A stretch of 64,000 nucleotides of DNA, taken from assembly GCA_031216445.1 (NCBI GenBank), contig CM062199.1, positions 6,668,501-6,732,500 on the forward strand, read 5' to 3'. The notes beneath the pieces are model-generated. The model was not told the DNA's origin, did no database searches, and worked only from the letters and a program-made list of their open reading frames with translations. Positions 54,301 to 62,680 of this stretch are shown in pieces (position 1 is the stretch's first letter; each line of letters starts with the position of its first letter). The DNA comes from Lateolabrax maculatus (taxonomy: Eukaryota; Chordata; Actinopteri; Acropomatiformes; Lateolabracidae). The translations under genes and the position numbers were made by a program.

Positions 54301-57300
54301 AATCCCAACATTAGCTTTTTAAATCGGAATGCGTATGTTTTAAATCATTCTCGCCTCGCAGCGTGGTGATAGTAAGCAGAGCATGGGGGAAAGGGAACGA
54401 AAGAATGAAAGAGTGAATGAAAGAGTGTGATCCAGAGTAACCTTGTTAGGGCTAAGTGACGCTGTGCAGAGAGCCTCTTGTCAGTTGGTTGGCAAGATGA
54501 GCTTCTTGTAAATGATTGTCCTCTCTGTCAAAAGGCTGATTTCTTTTTTCCTACATCTGACGTCTGTGTCTCTGCCTGCGTATTTCCCAGTAGTGTTCCT
54601 CCCAAATATTGTAGCTTTTTCACTCCGTCCAGGTCTGTATCTGTTACAAATTTCTGCCTTTTTTACACTTAAGCTTTATTTTCATCTGTATCATGTTCTC
54701 CTCTGCCTCAAAAGTCAAATCAGCCGTCTACAGCATTTCCCTGCAGGCAGACAACAGCACAAAGCGCCGTTAAAAGTCTTGGCCTACCTCTGGCCTACGC
54801 CTTAATGAACTATGGGTCACTTGAGGTCATACCACTGTGTCCCACCTATAAATCAACTGAAAACTAAGTTCAGCAGCAGTATAGGGCAGTGTCAGCGTCC
54901 GTAACCTTTTCCCAGACAGAGGAGTTGTCGGTGTGTGAGTAAAGAGAGCACTGGCTGGCTACAGATCCTTTCCCCTTCACAGCATTATAAATGTATGTGT
55001 GAGGAGGCCCTTAATGGCTGCTAATCCAATTTCTGCCACTGAAATCAAATCTCACTGGCGCCAGTAGTTCTCTCCTTCCCTCACAAATAATGGCCTCCGC
55101 TTTGGCCTGTTTATGAAAAAGACGAGCCGCCAAAAATTCCGGCTTTACCTTCCCTAAGTCCACCCGAATCTTCTTCAAAATTGTGTGGATTGTTTTTTTC
55201 TGTCCCTCCAACCCCCCCACCGCCCATGTCCTACGAAAGTTATTAATTGACCGTCTGCGTCGAGTGGAGGGATGGGGTAACAGGAGAGTGGGGGAGAGTT
55301 TTCAGCAGTATAGGATACCATTTACCGTATGTCTTAATGCCTTCTCGAGGTCGGCCATCGATTTTTCTCAAACCACAAGCAATGGAGATAGGATTAGGCC
55401 TTCGATTCCTGCACTGCCGCCGGAGCCGTTAGTGGATGAAATCACTTGGCCTGTGCCGACAGTTGGTACAATGCTCTTTTTTAGCAGGTCATGGCCTCTG
55501 TGATTATAGGGTAACATATAGATACCCTCACAGTAGCCTCAGGGCCAGCAAAGTCCTTTTTTTACCAGAGAAATCCTCCAAAGTATGCTCTGCAACGAAA
55601 AGGTAAATAAGAGCCACTGTTGCATAATGCAGACATTCTCTCGTGTAAACTTGTGCATATTCTTGAGTTTGGTCCCCTTTTCCAAAACAAAGATATTAGC
55701 TTTGACACAGATGAAGGGAGCTTTGGCTTTGGCTTCCTTCCCCCTGGATATGGATTTGACTGATTATCTTTCAGTGCATCAGTTGGACAAGTAGTCATAT
55801 TGCCATTCCGCAAGGAGATATTATTCTGGAGTGCGAGCCTAATAATATGATACGTCTAATAGCGCTTAACTCTTAGTTGGATCTTCACCATGCAGTCGTC
55901 TCGATTATTGCTGAGAGCCTCAAATAGCATCACAGGGACGTGTAGAGGGGAAAAGGGAGAGGGAGAATGATGGGGAAGAAAAAGCAAAGGCGGTGGATCC
56001 CGGCTGGCTTTGAGAGGTTATTGAGGAACGTCCACCACAGTGCGTGCAGAGGAGTTTAATATTTCTTTGCTCACTGGTTTGGCAGCTGAAAAGATTGGAA
56101 ATGACACTAAGTATTTCTCAAGCTCACATAGGTGATATAGAAGCTCACAATCACTGACGCACCGCTGTAAAGGGCATGTATATCATTCACAAATGCGCAG
56201 GCACGCAGATACGTAAAAGAATTCCACAAAGGTCATTTTTGACAGCGGTAAACATCCATCCCACCACAGGATCTGCTTCTGATTCAGAAATACAAAACAT
56301 TTTGATTTGCTCTTGAGATTTTTGTTTGTTTGTTTGATTAACTTTTCATTTCAAACTCAAACACAAATGTCAAGATGGCAGAGGAAGATTGTATCTATGA
56401 AGGAAAACTAAACATTGGTGAAATTATGGTTTGTTGTAGTGATAGTAAATGCAGCCAGAACGGAAAGAAAAGTATAAAGAAGGATTATAATTTTATGATA
56501 AAAGCCATAATCCTTTGATTTGCTCCTTACTGTGCCAGTTACAACGCAAGACAAAGACAGAAAATGATTTGAAACCTACTGTGCCTTCCAAGACAAAATT
56601 ATCTTTACATGCTGTAAGATTTATGAATTTGTTCTTGGTTTTGAAAGCAATTGAGATGACTTAATCATTTCTTTCCAGGCAAATTAAACTGTTTCCTCTG
56701 TGAACCCTGGTAATCAGCTTAAGTGATTACATTGGTCGTAAATATGAGATGATGAAAGCTCAGTGTTCAGAGTGCGTAGTGGACTGAGGAAGGACTAAAT
56801 GGGAGTTCTTGGGTATATATGATAGACCATCTCATTAGGACTGTATCAGATGCTGGGGGAAGGGGCTTGTATGAGGATTGGTTGCCCTCTAGCTGTCAGC
56901 ACTGAGATTGGGCTATGAAATATGGTCTGAAATTGTTGTGTAGGTGAGTTTATGAAGTGTCGTCAGTTAGTTTGGTGAGTTTGAGCTGACGAAACACATT
57001 CATAACGCTGGTATTGAGAGGTCTGATTGGAAGTATTTAATTTAAGTTTCAGCAGAAAGTCAGAACATGTCAATAACAAACAAAATAAATCTTCCATGAT
57101 GAAAGTCTGTGATGGGTAAGGTTTTTGTGTACAGCAGAGCTACAGTATGGATTACATCTATCAGTACACTGGATATTATAAAAATACATACAGTATCCTC
57201 ACAATATCCAGGATCTGGTGATTTATAAGAGTACAATTTAAAAGTGCCTGGAAAGCATTAAACATCAGCTGAGTGTATTTGGTTCCTGCTGTAAAGACTT

Positions 57301-59885
57301 CCATGAAGTTTTTTATTTTCATTTTTTCACGTTCATTTGTTTTTTTAGGAAGAATGTTTTGTATATCCCACATGTACCGTGATAATTTGACTTGGAAACA
57401 ACTGCCTTACAAAGATAGAGAACAGTATCTGTGGAAGCAGTGAAGCTGAGAAAAAGGGTCTAAAGTTTTCAGGCTGGTTGGCAGCCTGTGTAACAGATAA
57501 AGGCAGACAAGTCTAGGGCTTTTTCCTGTTACATGTTATAGCTTATTATAGTTAAAGGGAGGAAGGTATAGGAAGGAAGTGGTGAAGTGATATGATTTTC
57601 CCAAGTTTAATTGCGAACATTAAAAAGTCTCAATATAAAATGACCAATCTGTGAGCCTGAAATCTGCATTTTATACCCCGGTACTCAGTAGCTCAGTCTG
57701 CATGTGCAGCTGCTGAATTTGTTTCTTTCCTTCAGTTTTGTGTGTATATAAGTTTGTGAGCGCTGCCACAGAGAGCACAAAACTCTTTGGATTACAGATC
57801 TCCTGCCCAGTCCCGAACGAGCCAGGAAAAGTACTTTTTAACGTAACTCTCACATTTGTGTTTCAAGCAATTGCTGTAAATGCAGGCTTTTTCACTTTAA
57901 ATGCAGCCTTGCGTCCAAGGAATGGCCCACGGAGGCTTTGCCCGTTACAGAGGGAGTTTAATGCTGTACCATGTACTTTATTGCCGTCAAATGTAATTCA
58001 TCTTGAGTTGATTGCACTGAAAGCCGTGTTTATCAGGCACCTAGCAACACTGTTTTGGATGAAAATTACCTCTTTAAAGAGCAATTAGGAAAACTAACCT
58101 ATTGGCCAAATGCCTCTCAGCTCCAGATTTGCTTTGACTAACATTGTCATAACCTCAATCAGGCAAAAAATCTAAAGTGGCATCAGCTTAGCAAGTGTAC
58201 AAAGTCCTGTGGTAATATTTTTCAATTGAAGGCCATGAGATTTTGACGGAAGAGATGTGAAAGTTGTTTTCAAGTGTGATTTTAACTAGGAGCTGTGTGC
58301 GAGAAGCTTTATTGCCATGGCTCAGTTTGGCAATGTGACTCAAAATAACAAGATTAGATTAATTGCAGGAAATAGCTCTGAGATGGTTTGATGTTTGCAT
58401 GCATCTGTATTATTCATTGGGAGACCCTATTAGCAGAGCAATATCTGGCTTTCTCATGCATGTCGGCTTAAACGAGTGAATATTTTCAAATCTACCTCAC
58501 AGTGTAGCCCTGATAATGGGAAATAGGTCTATTGTAGGGGTGTTTAAAAGGCCACCGCAATGCCAGCACATATGAGAAGGCAATTAGAGATAATGCCACA
58601 TTTTACACACTGTTACCTATTTTTCATGAGAGAAAAAGCTTGAACAAGTGCAGTAATAAGACCCAGAATCAGGCAACGAAACGCCGAGACTTGTTTTTCT
58701 GTAGCGTTTTCCCGTGCTTCCCCCCTCAGCGAACCATAGCGTGGCTTGTTTCTTTGTGTTCTAGATCAGGATCCAGATAGCGTCTCATCATCCAAGCCTT
58801 ACTCCACTTTTCCCCCCATTAGATTTTCTTTTCCCTTAAATTCCCTCACACTCACTCCCCCTCGCACACATACATCTCGCACACACACCTCGTTATCTTA
58901 TTTGTGGCCTTGGCAGCCAGATTGTTGCCTTGCGGTTCGGTAGCCAGAGTTTTCTCTGTCACAGAGAGCCGTGGGTGCAGAACCTCCACCACACAAGCTT
59001 CCATGAGAGCAGGAAGTCAGTTCCCAGCATGCCTTGCCCATCCCAGTGAAACCTGGGATGGATTAACCTTGGGCTGGGGGACCTTTCCAACTTGGAAAGA
59101 CAGTTATGCAACTTCCCATACTTATCTCCCCTCTCCATTGCAGTGACAGTGAAGTGTTGGGCTGAGCAGACATTTGTGTAAAACTGGTTAACTTCTTTAT
59201 GTAACGCCTCTTTCATTGGCAAAAGTTGCATAACTTGTAAGACATCACTGTAAGCGCTTTGTGGAATCATTATGAGCCATCAATACTTAAAGCACACTTG
59301 GAGAAGTTTGAGGTGTGTGGATCTTTTCACAAACAAAATCCCTGATAAATTTTGACAAATTTCTTTTGGAGGCTGCAGAGTTTCTAGTCGGTCACCTTAT
59401 AAGCACTGACAGTAGCTAACAGTAGTACACATTTTCGTTTCAAAAATTAAATTAAATTAAAATTGAATTTTGACACCGAGCCCCTCAATAAGACACCGGC
59501 AGGGTCACCTCAGGGCATGTACGATTTCAGTTTTTATTGTCTTTCAAACGGATCTACAATTAATCACGTTACCACAGAAAAATTGCCACGTGGACAATCT
59601 TGGCCTTCAGGGCCCCTTATGGTCTGTGGCCCCAGGGCAGTCGGCGATCGAGCCTTCATCATCATGTAACATTCAAAAAAAAAAAAAAAAAACTTGGAGA
59701 ATCTAACAAGTGTGGGTTGTCCTGATGAAAGGGATAACCATTTTTCTCTTCTTCTCTCTTTATTCCCAGGTGGCTCAGGGAAGCACCGAACCAAAGAACC
59801 AAAGAAGAAGAACAAGCAGAGGCTGCGGTTTCGGGCCCAGAACCAGCACAGTGACCACTTGGCCACTGCGCGCTCCAGCCAGTGA
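7492..59885 (+). CDS. rspo2: R-spondin 2, join 7492-7591, 29012-29200, 38153-38296, 38581-38769, 59770-59885
   Basis: A secreted Wnt agonist that binds LGR4/5/6 and the E3 ligases ZNRF3/RNF43, protecting Frizzled receptors from turnover. The five exons splice to 738 nt and 245 residues; human RSPO2 has 243. Residues 1-21 are a signal peptide (start MQFRLFSFALIVLNC). Residues 27-33 (RWRRNKR) form a basic, furin-type stretch. Furin-like repeat 1 spans about 36-96 and repeat 2 about 97-144. The ligase-contact pair Arg67/Gln72 and the LGR-contact pair Phe107/Phe111, judged by alignment to known R-spondin contacts, are present. A TSP1 domain spans about 147-206 with WSEW (Trp152, Trp155), the C-mannosylation motif. 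A Lys/Arg-rich tail (207-229) would bind heparan sulfate. The ending HLATARSSQ resembles the RSPO2 C-terminus, which sets it apart from RSPO1, 3 and 4; eif3e upstream supports the call. Confidence 0.97.
9071..9126 (+). repeat. (GGGAGA)n-type purine tandem repeat
   Basis: Tandem GGGAGAGA units on the + strand degrade into GAGAAAGGAGAGAG. This is a purine-only stretch in intron 2. Confidence 0.7.
9321..9360 (+). repeat. (TG)20 microsatellite
   Basis: Forty bases of perfect TG dinucleotide in intron 2. It is likely polymorphic. Confidence 0.95.
13015..13155. mobile_element. non-autonomous DNA-transposon-like repeat, family A, copy 1
   Basis: The left side has GGACATTTTGGAAAATAC. The right side has a segment with TGAGAGTGG, TTCTCATC and AACTCTCGGCAAGAAA, which pairs in inverted orientation with family A ends seen elsewhere in the window. 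I know this pattern as a very common teleost repeat, but I cannot name its superfamily from sequence alone. This copy is short, with most of its centre missing. Confidence 0.55.
14972..15425 (+). repeat. dispersed teleost repeat, family B, longer copy
   Basis: It shares blocks in the same order with 47795-48075: a GACxTATTATCA block, then ATAAAGTTxxTATGG, TTGTAAAACCAxAACAA and a GAGCAGCTTTAA-like end. It closely resembles a repeat I know from percomorph genomes, including a GGTTGTAAAACC stretch and CTAATTTACAAATCCAGCAG. It has no coding capacity. Superfamily unassigned. Confidence 0.55.
15616..15812. mobile_element. Tc1/mariner-type MITE with intact terminal inverted repeats and TA target duplication
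   Basis: The left end (15616-15639) starts CACATGGGCGACAAATTAAA. The right end (15789-15812) is its reverse complement with two mismatches in 24. The element is flanked on both sides by TA (15614-15615 and 15813-15814), the target duplication typical of Tc1/mariner elements. At 197 bp with no ORF it is non-autonomous. It inserts in rspo2 intron 2, far from the exons. Confidence 0.85.
17737..17758 (+). repeat. (TG)11 microsatellite
   Basis: A perfect TG dinucleotide run in intron 2. Confidence 0.9.
18310..18545. mobile_element. family A repeat, copy 2 (palindromic arrangement)
   Basis: It starts with ACATTTTGAAAAATATATTT and GGCAGAGATATTGATACCAC, continues ATGAAGCTACAGCCATCAGC, and then shows the opposite orientation: CACCCTGTTTCCAATCTTTG, GCTAAGCTA and CGTACAGACATGAAAGTA. 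The two halves are diverged inverted arms of the same family A sequence. Confidence 0.6.
19053..19112 (+). repeat. compound (TG)n-(GAGT)n microsatellite
   Basis: TG repeats with a few interruptions pass into GAGT units in intron 2. Confidence 0.9.
21882..22271. mobile_element. family A repeat, copy 3 (most complete)
   Basis: The left part reads CACTTATTCAATTTCTTGCAG then GAGTTAGCTGGGAAGATCGC and AGCTGGAGCCAGCAGCTGGG. The centre has TTTTTACGGGGGGAACAG and CAGCAGAGACTCCAGGAAG. The right end is GCGAATAAGCAAATGTCCCA and ACTATTCCTTTAAT, whose reverse complement is the family start. It has no ORF. At about 390 bp with inverted ends it fits a MITE. Confidence 0.65.
25002..25195 (+). mobile_element. 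family A repeat, copy 4 (one arm)
   Basis: It starts GTTAAGGAATTATTCGACTT and continues GGCAAGAGTTAGATGAGAAG, CCAGCACCTCTAAAGCTCAC and AGCCAGCCTAGATGTTTCCC. These blocks overlap the other copies in the window. The opposite end is absent or too diverged to see. Confidence 0.6.
29012..29200 (+). CDS. rspo2: rspo2 exon 3: furin-like repeat 1
   Basis: The acceptor is CCTGCAG, ending 29011, and the donor is GTAAGT at 29201. The 189 nt are the expected size for this R-spondin exon. It encodes residues 34-96, with the cysteine pattern PICKGCSVC, NGCVNC, GEC, HDC and MC, and the RRERMRQYGEC segment whose Arg67 and Gln72 contact ZNRF3/RNF43 in solved R-spondin complexes. Confidence 0.96.
30211..30300 (+). 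repeat. (GA)n microsatellite, 90 nt
   Basis: A purine-only stretch apart from one C at 30228, with two phase shifts. It is able to adopt triplex (H-DNA) structure and is probably length-polymorphic. Confidence 0.95.
30575..30925. repeat. cluster of dispersed teleost repeat fragments
   Basis: Three motifs that I know as common interspersed fish repeats lie close together: TTAAAGCTGCATCAGCCAAC (about 30579), CAGTGTTGGGTAGTAATGCA (about 30675) and GAATTAGTCTGACGATGCCA (about 30896). Family names and boundaries cannot be given without a repeat library. Confidence 0.4.
36794..36829 (+). repeat. (TG)n microsatellite
   Basis: Interrupted TG repeats in intron 3. Confidence 0.85.
38153..38296 (+). 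CDS. rspo2: rspo2 exon 4: furin-like repeat 2
   Basis: The acceptor is CTTCCTCCAG, ending 38152, and the donor is GTACGT at 38297. The 144 nt encode residues 97-144. It carries CRIENCESCFSKDFCTKC, in which Phe107 and Phe111 match the LGR-binding phenylalanines of the family, followed by the conserved GFAPLEETMEC. Confidence 0.96.
38297..38580 (+). other. rspo2: rspo2 intron 4 (284 bp)
   Basis: A short GT-AG intron between the second furin-like exon and the TSP1 exon. No other feature is visible. Confidence 0.95.
38581..38769 (+). CDS. rspo2: rspo2 exon 5: thrombospondin type 1 domain
   Basis: The acceptor is CTCTGCAG, ending 38580, and the donor is GTAAGA at 38770. The 189 nt encode the TSP1 repeat. 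It starts EGCEVGQWSEWGAC, includes the CGYKWGLETRTR strand and PTIAESRMCKM, and ends HCRR. All expected TSP1 cysteines can be found. It lies only 284 bp after exon 4. Confidence 0.96.
41230..41600. mobile_element. non-autonomous DNA-transposon-like repeat with TTTCCATC ends
   Basis: The left end ATTTCCATCCAAC faces the right end GTTGATGGAAACACAC, whose reverse complement reads GTGTGTTTCCATCAAC. Internal blocks GTGCGTTTCCACCGG and GTGTTCCCATTGCCATTAAT match a repeat I know from several fish genomes. It has no ORF, and target duplications are not clear. Confidence 0.5.
44584..44612. repeat. 29-bp near-perfect palindrome (14-bp arms, 1-nt centre)
   Basis: The arm TATAAGCTTTGCAC (44584-44597) is followed by a single T and then its exact reverse complement (44599-44612). 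It can form a hairpin in RNA or a cruciform in DNA. No transposon boundary is evident around it. Confidence 0.9.
45019..45042 (+). repeat. G24 homopolymer
   Basis: A run of 24 G residues in intron 5, followed by a GA-rich stretch to about 45080. It is strongly G-quadruplex-prone, and its exact length is likely uncertain in assembly. Confidence 0.9.
45889..45909 (+). repeat. (GGA)7 microsatellite
   Basis: Seven perfect GGA trinucleotide units in intron 5. Confidence 0.85.
47234..47286 (+). repeat. (CCTCT)n microsatellite
   Basis: About ten CTCTC-type pentamers in a pyrimidine-only stretch with one G near its end. Confidence 0.95.
47795..48075 (+). repeat. family B dispersed repeat, shorter copy
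   Basis: The blocks ACATTGACATATTATCACCT, TATAAAGTTGATATGG, TAGCTGCTAAATTCCCCAGC, GATTGTAAAACCAGAACAAG and a CGCTTTAAAG end occur in the same order as in the copy at 14972-15425. It is shorter and diverged. Confidence 0.55.
52988..53500. repeat. dispersed repeat of the 'CAGTGCTGGGCAGTAA' type
   Basis: It opens CAGTGCTGGGCAGTAAAGCA and continues GATGCGTTACAGG and a TTACTTTTTT stretch. Near the far side lie GTGAGTAACGAAAGCAATG, ATGAAATTACTTTTTGAG and GAGTAATGATT. This resembles a widespread fish repeat built on GGGTAGTAACGCGTTAC. Ends and class are uncertain. Confidence 0.4.
59675..59692 (+). repeat. A18 homopolymer upstream of the exon 6 acceptor
   Basis: Lies 77 nt before the last rspo2 exon, outside the pyrimidine tract of the acceptor. 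Confidence 0.9.
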
Positions 59886-60945
59886 GGACTGAAACTACGG
59901 ACTTCCCATTGAACAAAGAACCAACGCAAAGCTGCTAGCCGCTGCTGCACCCATTATTCTGACCGACGACTATCACGAACCCCACCACCTCCCCACCTGC
60001 CTCCCAGCTCGCCCCCGTACCCCCCCCACCCCCTGCCCACCAGGACACAACCATGACTCACAAGTCCGCCACTACAAAAATATATGTCTAACGTACGATA
60101 TCAGTATCAACACACTAAACACATGCTTCATGCCTCTGCCTCCCGCTGCTTCCCCCCCCGCTGCAGTGACCGGCCAGGTGACTCTGTTCTCTCAGCCCCA
60201 CCCCTTGCCTTGCCTTGTGGACCTTTACAGTTGACATTACCAAACTCATTTCCCGTCATTAACAATGTCATTAACCGTGCAGGGTGATGGAAGACGGAGG
60301 GGCAACCAGAGACTGTGGAGGCGGGAGAGCCGGATGGAGGGAGGCGGATAGGAGAGGTGGTGAGGGAGTTGGCAACTGCTCGCGGAAGTGGGGTGGGTGG
60401 GTGGGGGGGGGGGGGTGTGCAGGGTTGAACCAGGGAGGATGAGGATAAGATGGAGGGTGATGAGACGACAAAAAGATTCGGCTGAAGCAAATGATGCTGA
60501 TGGACAAGAAAATGGCATCTTGAACTGAAAGAGACTGTTTTTTTGTTCCTATATTTATGTCAAAACTACCCTCACCCTCCCCTCTAAGTGGAGACGGAGC
60601 GTTCCCATGTGTGGCCTTTATGTTATGTACATTTTTGAGAGTAATATTAAAGAAATTACCATGCATAGTTGCAAAGTATTTTATTCTCAGCACAAACTGT
60701 TTACGTTCAGACCGCTTTATGCTCTAACTGTATAGTGTGGATAAAAAAAAAGAAGAAATTTAGTTGTTCGACTAGCATGGCAACAGACTCATGTGTACAT
60801 AGTTTATCTAATTATGAAAGCTTATTACTGTATTTTCAGTATTGACCTGTTCACCGTTCTAAATGTTTTAGAGATAAAAAGGTTGTAATACCAAGCTACA
60901 GATTAAAATGATTAAAACAAATAATAAACATAGCCGCCACATAGC
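59770..60945 (+). CDS. rspo2: rspo2 exon 6: basic tail (coding to 59885) and 3'UTR
   Basis: The acceptor is TTTATTCCCAG, ending 59769. Coding covers 116 nt to TGA at 59883-59885 and encodes GGSGKHRTKEPKKKNKQR and the conserved ending QNQHSDHLATARSSQ. The 3'UTR extends at least to the AATAAA at 60923-60928 and possibly to ATTAAA at 61286-61291, so the right boundary given is the shorter choice. Confidence 0.9.
60390..60415 (+). other. G-quadruplex motif in rspo2 3'UTR
   Basis: A G4 run, two GGG triplets and a G13 run separated by single T residues. This is an ideal short-loop G4 on the sense strand, so it would also form in the mRNA. Confidence 0.65.
60794..60801 (+). promoter_or_regulatory. 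Pumilio response element in rspo2 3'UTR
   Basis: TGTACATA fits the PUF-protein consensus TGTANATA on the transcribed strand, within the 3'UTR and upstream of both candidate poly(A) signals. Confidence 0.45.
60923..60928 (+). terminator. rspo2: rspo2 proximal poly(A) signal AATAAA
   Basis: The first canonical hexamer I find after the rspo2 stop codon, about 1.04 kb downstream of it, in AT-rich sequence. A T-rich stretch follows from about 60980. Confidence 0.55.
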
Positions 60946-61285
60946 TATTTCATTTATATGGTATATATTTGATTTATTTATTAATTCTATTTTGTACTTT
61001 TTTTGTTCAGTGAGATTTTTTTGCCTCATACTGTTACTCTTATATGCTGAAATATTCTTTGAGTTCCTTATAACAGTGCATATCTTTAACACGTGGAAAA
61101 GGTTTTTGTCTGATGTCACGCAAAGTGTTGTATTACATTCATTTGACCTCATCTACTGATTTCAATGTTTTAAAGAAGAAGAGAAAAAAAGACAAACAAA
61201 ACTATGCTTTGACATATTCTAGGTTTAATAATTAGGATCCAGCAAATGTATGGTCATCGGACTGCATATGTGTACATTGTGTTTT

Positions 61286-61291
61286 ATTAAA
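61286..61291 (+). terminator. rspo2: rspo2 alternative distal poly(A) signal ATTAAA
   Basis: The common variant hexamer, 1.4 kb after the stop codon. A TG-containing stretch follows (about 61300-61340). Use would add the AU-rich element at 60972-60983 to the message. Confidence 0.4.
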
Positions 61292-61299
61292 ATACATTT

Positions 61300-62641
61300 C
61301 ATGTGACTGTATGATGAAGCCTTTCATTATTGTCTATGGCTATAATACATGTGGCTAAACTCAGAAACTGCCGTTTCCTTGTTTCACTTCAGTGTACAAT
61401 TATGTGATTTCAAAAACATTTGTGAAATCCATCATGTCACACTGCATGACACAAGTGCTACTTCCAGCCAGAGGATTGGACATGGTCGATTGGGCCTTAA
61501 CAGCATGACGGCACTGTTAAGCGTTTGTAATTCACTATGACGTATCCTCATGAATGGTACAAAACCAGTGACATGTCTTTGGTGGCTCATTCATTTCCAA
61601 CATCATACTGTAATGCCCTAACAACATGTATTTGGCTGTGGCACTTGTCTTTCATCACGCACACACATTGGATCACCTCTTTATGTGATGCACGTCCCAC
61701 TTATTCACTTTTATGGTCCTCAAAACATCAAATAAACACGTATAAAAGTCTTCTCTAGGCTAAATCTGCACGGTATATGGGCAAAGAGAAAATGTTTTAA
61801 TGCACGTCACGGCTAATTGAGCCCAAAATCCACACTATATAATCATTGTCCCAAAGAGGAAAAAAGCTGAATCTGCCAGACAGCTTATGGATGCACAGTA
61901 GCAGATGAATCACATTGTGTCACATATATATCACCCTTGGAGACACAGACCACAGTCTTCCTGCTCTGGTTAACCCCCCTGAAATCACACATGATATTTC
62001 CATAGGGAGGCTGTCAGTGTTGAAATGCCCCTCTCTTTATACGCTCCATGTCCACATTGAGGCCTGATACACAGCAGTTTTAAGTGCCTGAACATCTTTT
62101 ACAGGTGTTCAAAGTCGCACGGCATATTTTACACAGGAGGCCATTTATTTTCACAGCTTAACACTTCCACTGAGTGACATTTGCGCTGTAGAGCCCCGAA
62201 ACTGACAGAATGCAGTAAAAAGGTTATCAGAAAAGTCAAAAATAAATAAATAACTGAATACATCATACTGTAAAACAAATTGTAAAGGATAACATAGCTA
62301 AAGCTGCCTTTCGTCATTAAACTCCATCAACCAGTGCATGTAATGTTAATCGTCCATGTAGTCAGCACTGCTGTAGCATCACTGTATTAACTCTTATAGC
62401 CAGTAAGATATGACATTATGAGAAATGGAAATGGATGACTCAATGAAGTTTAGACTTCCATTGTGGTTCTTGATGAAGACAGGAAGAAACATGCACTTTG
62501 AGATGTAGATAATGTTATGAAGATAGACACACAGTGTCCTTGAACGTCTAAGTAGTGTTAGTTAAACCGCTTACGAGTTTGAAAGTATGAAAGTTAGCTT
62601 CAGGTTAGTAGCAAGCGTTTTTAGTTACGACACACACACAT

Positions 62642-62680
<39 letters not shown>

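Larger units (their letters stand above)
38770..59769 (+). other. rspo2: rspo2 intron 5 (21.0 kb)
   Basis: Bounded by GTAAGA and TTCCCAG. It contains a 'TTTCCATC'-ended element (41230-41600), a near-perfect palindrome (44584-44612), a G24 run (45019-45042), a (GGA)n tract (45889-45909), a CCTCT array (47234-47286), a family B copy (47795-48075), a C12 run (49351-49362), a repeat at 52988-53500, an A18 run (59675-59692) and several CNE-like stretches described in the findings. No gene inside it is supported. Confidence 0.9.
59886..61291 (+). other. rspo2: rspo2 3'UTR (maximal extent)
   Basis: Visible elements are a G-quadruplex motif (60390-60415), a Pumilio-type site TGTACATA (60794-60801), an AATAAA at 60923-60928, an AU-rich ATTTATTTATTA (60972-60983) and an ATTAAA at 61286-61291. 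The sequence turns strongly AT-rich after about 60600, as distal 3'UTRs often do. Which poly(A) site is used cannot be told from sequence; the ARE is included only if the distal site is used. Confidence 0.55.

Noticed and set aside
57738..58088. 116-codon open frame on the + strand in intron 5
   Set aside because: No domain and no flanking exon partner. I treat the interval as possible conserved non-coding DNA instead.
61731..61736. AATAAA as a further rspo2 poly(A) site
   Set aside because: It is 1.85 kb after the stop codon and beyond two better placed signals; nothing else supports transcription this far.
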